NCBI GenBank assembly: GCA_016342755.1
Contig: JAEINS010000003.1
Location: 124,001 to 188,000, forward strand
Length of the DNA stretch: 64,000 bases
Direction of reading: 5' to 3'
From: Melioribacteraceae bacterium
Lineage (GTDB): Bacteria; Bacteroidota; Ignavibacteria; Ignavibacteriales; Melioribacteraceae
Both the position numbers and the translations under genes were made by a program. The notes beneath the pieces were generated by a model. The model saw only the letters and a program-made list of their open reading frames with translations. It searched no databases and was not told the DNA's origin. How positions within the stretch are numbered: position 1 is the stretch's first letter; each line of letters opens with the position of its first letter. Shown piece by piece: positions 18,495 to 27,852 of this stretch.

Positions 18495-20559
18495 CCTTCG
18501 ATTCAGGCTTAGTACTTCTTTGTTCTTTATCATCTATTAATTTTTTTACATGTTCAGGAACTTCGCCATTCCCGTTTCCATTTTTCTTCATTGGCGGTAA
18601 TTCTTCACCCGCAATTATCTTATCAATTTCTTCAGAATCTAAAATTTCTCTTTCAAGTAATTCTTCAGATAATTTATGAAGTATATCTAAATTTTCACGT
18701 AATATTTTCTCAGCTCTTTCAAGTCCAGCGTCAACAATCGATTTAATTTCTGCATCAATCAATTCAGCAGTCTTTTCACTATACTCTTTATGTTTGGTTA
18801 CTTCTCTGCCAAGGAATAATTCCTGTTCATTGCTTCCATAAGAAAGCGGACCAAGTTTTTCACTCATACCCCATTCGCAAACCATTTTACGCGCCAAAGA
18901 AGTAGCTTTTTCAATATCATTGCCGGCACCCGTTGTAAAGCTGTCAAACACAACAAGCTCAGCCGAACGCCCGCCAAGCGCATAAGCAATTGTAGCTTCT
19001 AAATATTCTTTTGAATATGTATGTTTTTCATCTACCGGTAGATAAGTTGTAACTCCTAACGCTCTTCCTCTTGGAATAATTGTTACTTTATGAACCGGAT
19101 CTGATTCGGGAATTTTTTTTGCAACAAGTACGTGTCCTATTTCATGGTAAGAAGTAAGTCTTTTCTCCTTATCAGAAATTATCATGCTCTTGCGTTCCAT
19201 ACCCATCATTACTTTATCTTTAGCTTCTTCAAAGTCAGACATATCAACTGTAGTCTTGTTTTTCCTTGCGGCTAACAATGCAGCTTCGTTAACAAGATTT
19301 GCTAAATCGGCACCAGCTAATCCCGGTGTACCCTTGGCTAATGTTTTTAACTGAACGGTTTTATCTAAAGGAATTTTTCTTGTATGAACTTTCAATATAC
19401 CTTCGCGTCCTTTAACATCCGGGCGATCGACAACAACTTGTCTATCAAAACGACCAGGACGTAATAACGCAGGATCAAGTACATCGGGACGGTTTGTAGC
19501 AGCAATAATAATTACACCGCTGTTTTGTTCAAATCCATCCATTTCTACTAATAACTGGTTTAAAGTTTGTTCGCGTTCATCGTGACCGCCACCAATTCCT
19601 GCACCTCTATGACGACCTACAGCATCAATTTCATCTATGAATATTATACATGGAGCACTTTTTTTACCCTGTTCAAATAAATCACGAACACGGCTGGCAC
19701 CAACACCAACAAACATTTCAACAAAATCAGCACCACTTATTGAGAAGAAAGGTACACCCGCTTCTCCGGCAACAGCTCTTGCCAATAAAGTTTTTCCGGT
19801 TCCGGGAGGACCCAGCAATAAAACACCGCGCGGAATTTTACCGCCAAGTTTTTGAAATTTTGTAGGCTCTTTCAAAAATTCTATAATCTCTTCTAGTTCT
19901 TGTTTTGCTTCATCAGCTCCGGCCACATCTTTGAAAGTTACTTTGGAAGCTGATTCAGATATCAGTTTTGCTTTACTTTTTCCAAAGTTAAAAATTCCAC
20001 GGCTTCCGCCGCCACCGCCGCCACCGCCTTGCATTCTGCGCATAAAAAGAACCCAGACACCTATAATCAATATCCATGGAACAATACTAAGTATTACTGT
20101 AAGCCATTCGTTCGATTCTCTTTCATAAGTGAACTTAACCTTTTGCTCACGCCATCTGGCTTCTTCCATTTCAAGCATTCTTTCAACAATAATTACTGAA
20201 AATGTCTGAAGATTAACTTCATTGTTTTTTACTAAAACACCTTCCGGTGTCTTTAGAGTTCCTTCAAACGTATAATCGTTAATATCTGTTTTAATAATTT
20301 TAGCTTCAGCAATTTTACCATTATTCAACAAATATTCGTAAACATCATAATCAATTTCAGTTGCTGCTGTATTGCCAGTATTCATAAGCTGCATAAAAAT
20401 TACAGCTGCAATAATAACGGCTCCCCAGCTAAAAACTGCTTTTAAAATTTTAGACCAGTCAAAATCGCCGTTTGGTTTTTGCGATCCGCCAGAACTTTTT
20501 TTCTCTGTTTTTTTATTTGAATTATCACTCATTTGAAAATTTTCTATTTTATTGAACAT
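18478..20559 (-). CDS. ftsH: ATP-dependent zinc metalloprotease FtsH
   Basis: This membrane-anchored AAA+ protease degrades misfolded membrane and regulatory proteins. The order is two N-terminal TM segments flanking a periplasmic domain, a Gly-rich run after the second TM, Walker A ([19 protein letters not shown]), Walker B ([17 protein letters not shown]), the second region of homology ([20 protein letters not shown]), and the zinc site HEIGH near residue 470, a variant of the usual HEAGH. I place the start at ATG 20559, with GGAG upstream, because earlier candidates overlap hpt. The tilS-hpt-ftsH order is a widely conserved arrangement. Confidence 0.97.
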   Translation of the reverse strand: MFNKIENFQMSDNSNKKTEKKSSGGSQKPNGDFDWSKILKAVFSWGAVIIAAVIFMQLMNTGNTAATEIDYDVYEYLLNNGKIAEAKIIKTDINDYTFEGTLKTPEGVLVKNNEVNLQTFSVIIVERMLEMEEARWREQKVKFTYERESNEWLTVILSIVPWILIIGVWVLFMRRMQGGGGGGGGSRGIFNFGKSKAKLISESASKVTFKDVAGADEAKQELEEIIEFLKEPTKFQKLGGKIPRGVLLLGPPGTGKTLLARAVAGEAGVPFFSISGADFVEMFVGVGASRVRDLFEQGKKSAPCIIFIDEIDAVGRHRGAGIGGGHDEREQTLNQLLVEMDGFEQNSGVIIIAATNRPDVLDPALLRPGRFDRQVVVDRPDVKGREGILKVHTRKIPLDKTVQLKTLAKGTPGLAGADLANLVNEAALLAARKNKTTVDMSDFEEAKDKVMMGMERKSMIISDKEKRLTSYHEIGHVLVAKKIPESDPVHKVTIIPRGRALGVTTYLPVDEKHTYSKEYLEATIAYALGGRSAELVVFDSFTTGAGNDIEKATSLARKMVCEWGMSEKLGPLSYGSNEQELFLGREVTKHKEYSEKTAELIDAEIKSIVDAGLERAEKILRENLDILHKLSEELLEREILDSEEIDKIIAGEELPPMKKNGNGNGEVPEHVKKLIDDKEQRSTKPESKDDITE

Positions 20560-20575
20560 TTTTTTACTAACTCCA

Positions 20576-21139
20576 TTATTCACTTAGTGAGTAGATTGAA
20601 CGAAGATTACGATATTTTTGCGCATAATCTAAACCGTATCCCAGAACAAACTCATCCGGAATTTCAAACCCAATATAGTCAATTTTAACATCATATTTAA
20701 TGCTGCCAGGTTTAACCAGAAGCGATGCTACTTTCATACTGGCAGGATTATGCGAATTTATTAATTCCTCTATATACTTAACCGATAATCCGCTGTCCAC
20801 TATATCTTCAACTATAACTATATGTCTTCCCTCAATATCAGCGTTTAATTCTTTTAACATCTTCACTTTACCCGAAGATATTTTTGAATCGCCATAACTT
20901 GATAACTTAAAAAAATCAATTTCACATTTAACATGAACATTCTTTATTAGATCTGATAAGAATAAGAATGAACCGTTTAAAATACCGATAAATATTGGCA
21001 ATTTATCTTTGTACTCTTCGTTTATCTCTTCGGCAAGCTCTTTAATTCTGGCTTGAATTTTTTCTTCCGGGAGATATTTAACAAACTTTTCACTTCCAAC
21101 GTAAATTACGTCTTTGTCTAGCTTATTTTCATTGTCCAT
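20576..21139 (-). CDS. hpt: Hypoxanthine phosphoribosyltransferase
   Basis: Hpt salvages hypoxanthine and guanine with PRPP to give IMP and GMP. This 187-residue protein has the PRPP-binding loop [18 protein letters not shown], the flexible loop with [10 protein letters not shown], and the C-terminal purine-contact region [20 protein letters not shown]. Its ATG lies 22 bases inside the tilS 3' end, so translation is coupled. It represents purine salvage, whereas the island at 30-50 kb encodes purine breakdown. Confidence 0.95.
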   Translation of the reverse strand: MDNENKLDKDVIYVGSEKFVKYLPEEKIQARIKELAEEINEEYKDKLPIFIGILNGSFLFLSDLIKNVHVKCEIDFFKLSSYGDSKISSGKVKMLKELNADIEGRHIVIVEDIVDSGLSVKYIEELINSHNPASMKVASLLVKPGSIKYDVKIDYIGFEIPDEFVLGYGLDYAQKYRNLRSIYSLSE

Positions 21140-22482
21140 AGTTTATATACTCTTTTTGTTATATCTGTAATTTTAACTCTGTTATCTATTCTGCAATTTA
21201 GAAGAGCAACAATCTTGCTGTCATTTTCCAAAACAAGCTGCTCCCTTTTTTTTAATGATGATACTTTTTGATCGGTTAAAAAATCGGAGACCGACTTAAA
21301 ATTTGCCATCCCTAATGGAATAAATCTATCACCATTTTTCCATCTTCGTAATATAAAGAACTCTGTTAAATTATCAGCAGAAAACAACTCAAATTCTTTA
21401 GAAAATTTCAAATTATTAATATGATTTTCAACTTCTTCCAGAAAAAATTTCTTTCCTTCGAATATAACTTCGTCTCCAATCTTTAATTTAACTAACTCAG
21501 TTTCATCCACTGTTTTTTTTACAAACACAATTTTATCACGGTCGTTTATTACCACAGTATTATTTTTAAGTTCCAGTTTACTGCCGGCATTTCCTTTAGA
21601 AAGGCTAAGTATGTGTTGTATATCACTAAAAGTAACTTCAATATCTAAATGTTTATCAACCGCTTTCCTTATCACTTCACTAAAAAGTTCATCAGAAATA
21701 TTTCTATTTATTTTAATCGAAAAAGAATCATCGTTTTCATCAACCAGTCTTTGATATTCAGTTTCAGCCAAAGAATTAACTATTTCTATGGAATTTGATA
21801 AAATCTCGGAGTTCCTTAAAACAGCTTCATCAAAATTTGGATTTATCTCTTCTTTAATTTTAGGAATTATCTCATTCCTCAAAAAATTTCTTTTAAATTT
21901 CTGATCATCATTCGATTTATCCAGGCAAAAATCTGAATCAGTCAATTTCAAATAATTCACTATTTCATCTTTAGATAAACAAAGAAATGGTCTTATTATA
22001 TTTTCTCTTTGAACCGGAATACCTCGTAAACCTTTTATACCGGTACCTTTGAAAAGATTAAAAAGAACAGTTTCAGAATTATCACTCATGTTATGAGCTG
22101 TTACTATTTTTGTATATCCAAATTCAATTGCAATTTTCTGAAACTCTTCATATCTAATTTTTCTGGCAGCTTCTTCAAGCGACAAAGAATTATCACTTGC
22201 AAATGAAGTTACATCAAACGAAGCTGTGTGAAGCTCTACATTGTTTTCTTCACAAAAAATTCTGCAGAATAATTGATCGTTATCAGAATCTTTTCCGCGT
22301 AACTGATGATTGATATGACATGCACCCAGAGTTATTTTTAACCTTGATAAATATTTTAGCAAAAATTTTAACGCAAACACAGAATCGGGACCACCGCTGA
22401 ACGCAACTAATAACTTATCATTTTCATTTATCAGCTTTAGCCGATCAATAAATTTTAGTACTTTTTGTTCGGTAGTTTTCAT
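21118..22482 (-). CDS. tilS: tRNA(Ile)-lysidine synthetase
   Basis: TilS converts the wobble cytidine of the CAU-anticodon tRNA-Ile to lysidine using ATP and lysine. The PP-loop motif LLVAFSGGPDSVFALKFLL lies near the N-terminus, followed by ACHINHQLRGKDSDND and KIVTAHNMSDNSETVLFNLF. The C-terminal substrate-binding domain ends in RRWKNGDRFIPLGM and VSDFLTDQKVSSLKKREQL. I chose ATG 22482 (MKTTEQKVLKF) rather than the longer start at 22512. It is followed by hpt with overlap and preceded by greA. Confidence 0.95.
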   Translation of the reverse strand: MKTTEQKVLKFIDRLKLINENDKLLVAFSGGPDSVFALKFLLKYLSRLKITLGACHINHQLRGKDSDNDQLFCRIFCEENNVELHTASFDVTSFASDNSLSLEEAARKIRYEEFQKIAIEFGYTKIVTAHNMSDNSETVLFNLFKGTGIKGLRGIPVQRENIIRPFLCLSKDEIVNYLKLTDSDFCLDKSNDDQKFKRNFLRNEIIPKIKEEINPNFDEAVLRNSEILSNSIEIVNSLAETEYQRLVDENDDSFSIKINRNISDELFSEVIRKAVDKHLDIEVTFSDIQHILSLSKGNAGSKLELKNNTVVINDRDKIVFVKKTVDETELVKLKIGDEVIFEGKKFFLEEVENHINNLKFSKEFELFSADNLTEFFILRRWKNGDRFIPLGMANFKSVSDFLTDQKVSSLKKREQLVLENDSKIVALLNCRIDNRVKITDITKRVYKLWTMKIS

Positions 22483-22561
22483 TTTGCAACTAAGATTATT
22501 GGGATTAAACAAGAAAGGCCGGAAATTCCGACCCTCGACATATAGAATTTAATTTTTTATT

Positions 22562-23032
22562 TTATTCAATTTCTAAAATTTCGAATTTCATAATACCAAC
22601 CGGAACCTTTGCTTCAACAATTTCGCCAAGTTTTTTACCCATAAATGCTGCGCCAACAGGAGAATTGACTGCAATTTTGCCGGCCTGTAAATCAGCTTCT
22701 TCCTGAGAGACTAATGTATATTTGAATGTTTTTGAATTATTCAGATTTTTAACTGAAATTGTTGAAAGAATATGCACAGAATCTTTTGGCATTGATGATG
22801 TGTCAACAACCTGCGCTCTTGATAACAATCCTTCCAGTTTACTTATCTTCAATTCTAATAAGCCCTGAGCATCTTTTGCAGCATCATATTCAGCATTTTC
22901 AGATAAATCTCCATGAGCTCTTGCTTCCGCGATAGTCTGCGCCATTTCTTTACGACCGCTTGTTTTTAACTCACTTAATTCTTGCTCTAGCTCTCTTAAT
23001 CTTTCCTTGCTCAAATAAACTAAATTTGACAC
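22562..23032 (-). CDS. greA: Transcription elongation factor GreA
   Basis: GreA enters the RNA polymerase secondary channel and stimulates transcript cleavage in backtracked complexes. The 156 residues match the family length. The N-terminal coiled coil carries the acidic tip (GDLSENAEYDAAKDAQ), and the C-terminal FKBP-like domain ends in VNSPVGAAFMGKKLGEIVEAKVP. The start is GTG at 23032 with AGAGG 10-12 bases upstream. An unusual hairpin sits in the region just upstream (see findings). Confidence 0.95.
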   Translation of the reverse strand: MSNLVYLSKERLRELEQELSELKTSGRKEMAQTIAEARAHGDLSENAEYDAAKDAQGLLELKISKLEGLLSRAQVVDTSSMPKDSVHILSTISVKNLNNSKTFKYTLVSQEEADLQAGKIAVNSPVGAAFMGKKLGEIVEAKVPVGIMKFEILEIE

Positions 23033-23056
23033 TTACTAAACCTCTTTTCCGTTATT

Positions 23057-23087
23057 TAAAAAAAATTACCACTGCTTTTGCAGTGGC
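23057..23087 (-). terminator. Hairpin with U-tract between the nuclease gene and greA
   Basis: On the minus strand CCACTGC and GCAGTGG form a perfect 7-bp stem (23086-23069) with an AAAA loop, followed by TAATTTTTTT. It is well placed to end the upstream CYTH/AddB-like operon, whose last stop is at 23232. It could also be a greA leader element. Confidence 0.7.
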
Positions 23088-23092
23088 ACCTC

Positions 23093-23123
23093 AAAAATTA
23101 ACAAAATCATTTCTTCTTTTCAA
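23093..23123 (-). promoter_or_regulatory. Candidate greA promoter
   Basis: TTG (23123-23121), 20 bases, then TAATTTTT (23100-23093) on the minus strand resembles the promoters seen at 3243, 11414, 29151 and 50614. If used, transcription would begin at the base of the hairpin at 23086. Confidence 0.4.
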
Positions 23124-23231
23124 CTAAAAACGACATTTGAAAAAGATACATTAATTTTGACACTTCATAAAATAATATTTCTTCTTATTCACTTTCGCAA
23201 TTGTTTCCCTAAAATATAATCCAGGATCAGC

Positions 23232-26200
23232 TCATTTTTTTTTAATATCTTTTATTCTGCAAACAGATTTAAACTTACACCATTTACAGGCTTTTTCCTC
23301 ATTATCAGTAAGACTAAACTTACCTTCTGCAATATTCTCTACATATACTTGTATTTTTTCAATTAACGAACTTATCAATTCTTCATTCATTTGAATGAGA
23401 TCATCATCGTCCAGTTTTTTTCTTGTCAGATTTACATTATCAAACCCAAAACTCTTTTCCTGCTGTTTTAACGAAAAAATCTGCATTAGCACTGGCTTTA
23501 GCTCATTTTCATCATCAGATAAAATTTGCTTTACAACATACATGTAAATTGGAAGCTGAAGTTTTAATCCTTCATATAACTCTTCTTTAGTTGGCTTTTT
23601 ACCGCTTAATTTGTAATCAACAACGTTAAAAAGCTTTTCATCACTGTTTATATCAACTCTGTCAATTTTACCGCGCAGATTTATATTCCCCGCTTTAATC
23701 GGTTTTATATCCTGATATTTTTCATCTGTCTCAGATCTATCAACCGAACCAAAACTCAACTCAAAAAAATCCGGCTCATAATTATCTTCACGGTTTCTTT
23801 CAAACTCCAGGAAATTATAAAGCAACGATCTCTTTTTATTCCCTTCCAGACCAAATATTTTCTCTTTCTCTATAAATGAAAAGCTGCTGTTTTCATCTGT
23901 TGGAAATTTTTCTTCAGCTATTTCTAATATTAATTTCTCTGCTATTTCAAAATCTGAATCATTACAATACTTAAGTCTGATTTTCTTTTCTCTAAGTTTT
24001 ATAAAAAATGCAAAAAAGATTGAATGCAGAATTGAACCTAATTCCATTGCTTCCATATCTTCAGTCGGATCAGATGGAATATCCAGTTTAAGTATTCGTT
24101 CAATAAAAAACTTAAACGGGCAAGCGGCAAAAGTTTCCAGCTGAGAAATTGAATACTCTCTTTCTCTATATTTTTCAAGATCACTTTCTATTTCACTGTT
24201 CTGAAGATCAAGATGACCTCTATAATCCCCGAACCTTTCATCACCAGTAATTCTCGACTCCTCTATCTGTAATACTTTTTCTAATACTTCCAGATTAAGC
24301 TGAACGTATTTTTCATATTCTTTGTATATCGCTTTAAACGAATCAATTCCTAGTAAACCGGCTTCAATTTGTAATTCATCATCAGAAAAAATTTTATTTT
24401 CAAATTCATTATTCCCTTTTTCAGTTACTTCAAAATGAGAACAAAGTTCAGTCGCAAAGGTCGATTCAGATAATTCCTTTTGTTCATCTAAAGCAGGAAT
24501 TGATATAAATAGTTTTTTCGTCCAGCAGCATAAAGTCTGATAAAATAAATATCTTTCTTGTGTCTGATGATCTCGCTCCTTTTTAGAAAAAGAACCGGAG
24601 AAAAATATTTCGGGAGTAAATTTAGTTGGGAAATCGCCGTCAGTTAATCCGGCCATAAAAAGGTAATCAAATTTTAATCCGCGAATCTCATTGTTCGAAG
24701 TTATCTGAACACCGTAATCGGCTCTTTCTTTAATATTGAATCTTGCCCAGTTACAAACCGTTCTAATCTGATCAAGATAGTAAGTAAGCAGATTCTTTTT
24801 ATCTTTTCCATCTTCAATTTCAATCAGTTCAAAAACTTCTTTTATTGTTTCAAAGAAATACGTAAATCCTTTTATATACTCCTCTTCCTTACCGTCGGCT
24901 TTTTGTAAAACTAAATATGGAATTTTTAACTGATGAGCTAAGTTTTTTAGTTTTTCATAAAACTCTTTAATTGTAAGATTTTCTTCAAACGGCTTTAATA
25001 AATCAGAAATTATTTTAATATCTCTCAATGCCTTATTATAACTATCCAGTCTCCAATTCTTCCTTGCCGGATCTACTTCAAACTTAACTTTTTTACGAGC
25101 ATCTTTTAAAGTGAATTCCCAATTTTTGTAACCAGAAATAATATTCAGTTCCTTTGATACAGTATTTAAATTTCCAAAATCAACTTTTTCCAAATCTATA
25201 AATCCGCTGCTTAAAGCTCTAAAAATGTTTTTATGAAAAAAGTTGTTTTCGCTAATCTCAATAAAATTTACAAGTGCTGTAACCGGCAAAGAATTTTCTA
25301 AAGCCAGCCTGTCAGTTAGATTAAACGGAATTTTATACTTACGGAACGAATCTCTAATTATACCGGAATATTTTTGAATCTGATTAAACGAAACACAAAT
25401 TTTGTGAGGCTCTGTTTTTTCACTTATAATCAGTTTTTTAATCTGCTTTGCAATCAGTTCAATTTCATTCTCCCGATTCTTAGCTGAGATTCTAACTATT
25501 TTATCTAAAAAAGACTTATTCTTTTCCGCTGATTTAGTCTTAAAAAATCTGTGTTTAACTATATCTTCAAATTGATTTGAACCGGAAATTGAAATATCAT
25601 CTACTCTTTTAAAACCAAGTTCAGCAAATCTATCGTAACATTTATCAAGATGAGCAAAAATTTCGTTGTTATAATTATTGTAATCAAAATTTAAAAACAG
25701 ACTTGTATTTTCTCTGGTGCTCAAAACATCAATTATATCTATCTCAGGAGAAGTAAACTCATCAAAGCCATTTATTATTATTCGGTTTACCGAAGGATAA
25801 AGTTTAGCAAGTATCTCTAATATTTTATCCTTCCCAATATTTAGAACCGCATTATAGATATCGCCAATTTCAAAAGCATTTTTCTTAGAACTTCTGTTCA
25901 GATACTCTTCATAGATATTTGCAATATCAAGAGCTTTTAATTTTTCACTTCCTTCAAGTTTTTCAGATTCATTTCTTAATGTTGAGGGCGATATGTTATG
26001 CTTTTTATATTCAGTAATTACGTTTTTTACTTTTTCTAAAGTTCCTCTCGGAATTTCTCCTTCATTCATCGAAAAATATTTAAGATCTGCTTTACCGCTG
26101 CTTGCTTTTATAAACAGAGTTGCCGCTGCTTCGCTCAGTTCAACAAAACTCTTATGCTCCTTTAGAATTTTTGTAGTAAGCGTTCCAATTGTTTCTATGT

Positions 26201-26375
26201 TGAATTCGGTTACAGCCTGCCCGGGAATTTGCAAAATTATTTCTTTTTTTATTTTACGGGCTTTTCTGTTGGTTGGCACAACTAATAGAAGTTCATTAAT
26301 CTTTTTTTCAGATACCAAAGAATCTACCAGTTGATTCAAATCAACTTTAGAAATAGATGCTTTAGTCAGAATCAT
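23232..26375 (-). CDS. AddB-like PD-(D/E)XK nuclease with Fe-S cluster (double-strand break repair)
   Basis: This 1047-residue protein resembles the AddB/RecC-like subunit of AddAB helicase-nucleases. The N-terminal part starts LLLVVPTNRKARKIKKEI and shows helicase-fold remnants but no Walker A. The C-terminal nuclease domain begins YSISQLETFAACPFKFFIER near residue 741 and has GSILHSIF, then INLRGKIDRVD and FNVVDYKLSGKKPT with the catalytic D and K. C752, C1030, C1033 and C1039 are positioned like the AddB/Cas4 4Fe-4S ligands. No AddA gene is in the window. Start ATG at 26375 overlaps the CYTH gene's stop. Confidence 0.82.
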   Translation of the reverse strand: MILTKASISKVDLNQLVDSLVSEKKINELLLVVPTNRKARKIKKEIILQIPGQAVTEFNIETIGTLTTKILKEHKSFVELSEAAATLFIKASSGKADLKYFSMNEGEIPRGTLEKVKNVITEYKKHNISPSTLRNESEKLEGSEKLKALDIANIYEEYLNRSSKKNAFEIGDIYNAVLNIGKDKILEILAKLYPSVNRIIINGFDEFTSPEIDIIDVLSTRENTSLFLNFDYNNYNNEIFAHLDKCYDRFAELGFKRVDDISISGSNQFEDIVKHRFFKTKSAEKNKSFLDKIVRISAKNRENEIELIAKQIKKLIISEKTEPHKICVSFNQIQKYSGIIRDSFRKYKIPFNLTDRLALENSLPVTALVNFIEISENNFFHKNIFRALSSGFIDLEKVDFGNLNTVSKELNIISGYKNWEFTLKDARKKVKFEVDPARKNWRLDSYNKALRDIKIISDLLKPFEENLTIKEFYEKLKNLAHQLKIPYLVLQKADGKEEEYIKGFTYFFETIKEVFELIEIEDGKDKKNLLTYYLDQIRTVCNWARFNIKERADYGVQITSNNEIRGLKFDYLFMAGLTDGDFPTKFTPEIFFSGSFSKKERDHQTQERYLFYQTLCCWTKKLFISIPALDEQKELSESTFATELCSHFEVTEKGNNEFENKIFSDDELQIEAGLLGIDSFKAIYKEYEKYVQLNLEVLEKVLQIEESRITGDERFGDYRGHLDLQNSEIESDLEKYREREYSISQLETFAACPFKFFIERILKLDIPSDPTEDMEAMELGSILHSIFFAFFIKLREKKIRLKYCNDSDFEIAEKLILEIAEEKFPTDENSSFSFIEKEKIFGLEGNKKRSLLYNFLEFERNREDNYEPDFFELSFGSVDRSETDEKYQDIKPIKAGNINLRGKIDRVDINSDEKLFNVVDYKLSGKKPTKEELYEGLKLQLPIYMYVVKQILSDDENELKPVLMQIFSLKQQEKSFGFDNVNLTRKKLDDDDLIQMNEELISSLIEKIQVYVENIAEGKFSLTDNEEKACKWCKFKSVCRIKDIKKK

Positions 26376-26911
26376 AATTCTTCAATAAGGTTTTTATACG
26401 ATTTTTTAATCTGTTTACTTATATCTAATTTTAGAAGATTCACAACTTCATCAAATTCCAACTTTGAGGAATCTCTATCAATATGAACAACTGTTTCCAG
26501 TTCCAGATAATCACCAAGTTTTTCTACTGCATCTAAATGAATACGGGTGTTTTTATAAAGATAAAGCTGCCTGACTTTTACAACTTTCGTTTCTACCTTA
26601 AATATCTTTGATAAAAAATCCTCAGCGTTTTCATCAGATATATTAAGTATTTCATAATGGCTCCACCTATCTTTACATTCCTCTTCTCTTAAATATTGAA
26701 TCAGTTTATGTTTTCCGTTTTCAATTCTAAGTTTTATAAGCCCAATTTTATTCTCGTAATAAACATCCTTCTGATTTAGAATTTCTGTTTTCTCTGCACC
26801 AATTTTATCGAGGAGTTCTATTATATCGGATTTTGATTCAAGTTTGATTTTAAGTTCCAGATTAACAGCCATTTCTAATTTATCCTTTTTGTCACTGAAC
26901 ATGTTTTCCAC
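26372..26911 (-). CDS. CYTH domain protein (class IV adenylate cyclase/triphosphatase fold)
   Basis: This 179-residue protein has the CYTH tunnel-fold pattern: NLELKIKLESKSDIIELL in place of the ExExK strand, QKDVYYENKIGLIKLRIENG, then RIHLDAVEKLGDYLELETVV near the C-terminus. CYTH enzymes cleave triphosphates or cyclise ATP. The class IV CyaB-like subgroup fits best by the length and the KLGDYLELE motif. The start is GTG 26911, just after AGGGGG; ATG 26902 and ATG 26875 (MAVNLELK) are alternatives. It overlaps the nuclease gene by four bases. Confidence 0.8.
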   Translation of the reverse strand: MENMFSDKKDKLEMAVNLELKIKLESKSDIIELLDKIGAEKTEILNQKDVYYENKIGLIKLRIENGKHKLIQYLREEECKDRWSHYEILNISDENAEDFLSKIFKVETKVVKVRQLYLYKNTRIHLDAVEKLGDYLELETVVHIDRDSSKLEFDEVVNLLKLDISKQIKKSYKNLIEEL

Positions 26912-27036
26912 TTTGCCCCCTAAACAATACTATTTTTTTACTCTTTTTCTTATTAGTAAAAATAATTATTAAATTGTTTAAGAATTTGTAACTTTAAATA
27001 TTTAATATAACAAACTAAGAAATTAGGTAATAAAAT

Positions 27037-27693
27037 ATGAAAAAAATAATTCTCTTACTTTTGATTTTACCTATTATAAGCATAAATGCTCAGCGTATTG
27101 GCGAAATGGCACCGGAACAACCGCCAGAAAAGTTTCCTGCTAATCAGTTTGGCGCAGATCTTATGTTCAGTGACGGCGGATTTGGGTTAGGAACTTTTTA
27201 CGGAAGATCGATAAATGAATATTTAACAGCTTTTGTTGATTTCTCAATTTCGGAAACTAAAGATGACCGTGAAATAGAATACATTGATTATTGGGGAATG
27301 CCGATAAGTATTAATAAAAAAAACCGATCACTTTTAGCTCCTTTGAACTTTGGATTAAAACAACGAATTTTTTCTAGTACAGTAACAGAAAATTTGCGCC
27401 CGTATATAAGTCTGGCAATCGGTCCTTCCATGGTTGTTACTTCTCCATACGTTAAAAACGGCGAGAGAATAGAGTTTTTCAATTCCTTAAAATATGCGAA
27501 AGCTCATTTTACAGTTGGCGGTTATATTGGTTTTGGTGCTGATTTTGGTATTAGTAAAAAAAGTTTAGCCGGACTAAGTGTTAAATATTACACAGCCCGT
27601 TTTTTTAATAAGGGTATTGAAAACCTTACCGGCAAGTTTAGAAAAACTGTTGGCGGAATTTTCTTAACTATAAAAATTGGCATGATGTACTAA
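27037..27693 (+). CDS. Outer-membrane beta-barrel protein, unknown function
   Basis: This 218-residue protein has a clear Sec signal (MKKIILLLLILPIISINAQ). The rest shows alternating hydrophobic strands with aromatic girdles (QFGADLMFSDGGFGLGTFYG, LTAFVDFSISE, AHFTVGGYIGFGADFG, FLTIKIGMMY), typical of an 8-10-stranded outer-membrane barrel. I recognise no specific family. It is transcribed divergently from the CYTH gene; the 125-base intergenic region is AT-rich and includes TAACTTTA at 26989-26996 as a possible -7 element. Confidence 0.75.
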   Translation: MKKIILLLLILPIISINAQRIGEMAPEQPPEKFPANQFGADLMFSDGGFGLGTFYGRSINEYLTAFVDFSISETKDDREIEYIDYWGMPISINKKNRSLLAPLNFGLKQRIFSSTVTENLRPYISLAIGPSMVVTSPYVKNGERIEFFNSLKYAKAHFTVGGYIGFGADFGISKKSLAGLSVKYYTARFFNKGIENLTGKFRKTVGGIFLTIKIGMMY

Positions 27694-27852
27694 AAATCAA
27701 GTTGATATTAAATTGATTCCGGTGCGGAAATATTTTGCTGCCGGAATCTAAACTCAGCATTTCAAAACTTTCCTGACCTAAAATTAAATTTCATTTATTT
27801 ACAATTTATTATATTTGCCGAATAATTTTAATTCATATGAAAGGAAATTATC

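Noticed and set aside
19931-20128. Plus-strand ORF with a poly-proline stretch
   Set aside because: It is the complement of the FtsH glycine run, not a gene.
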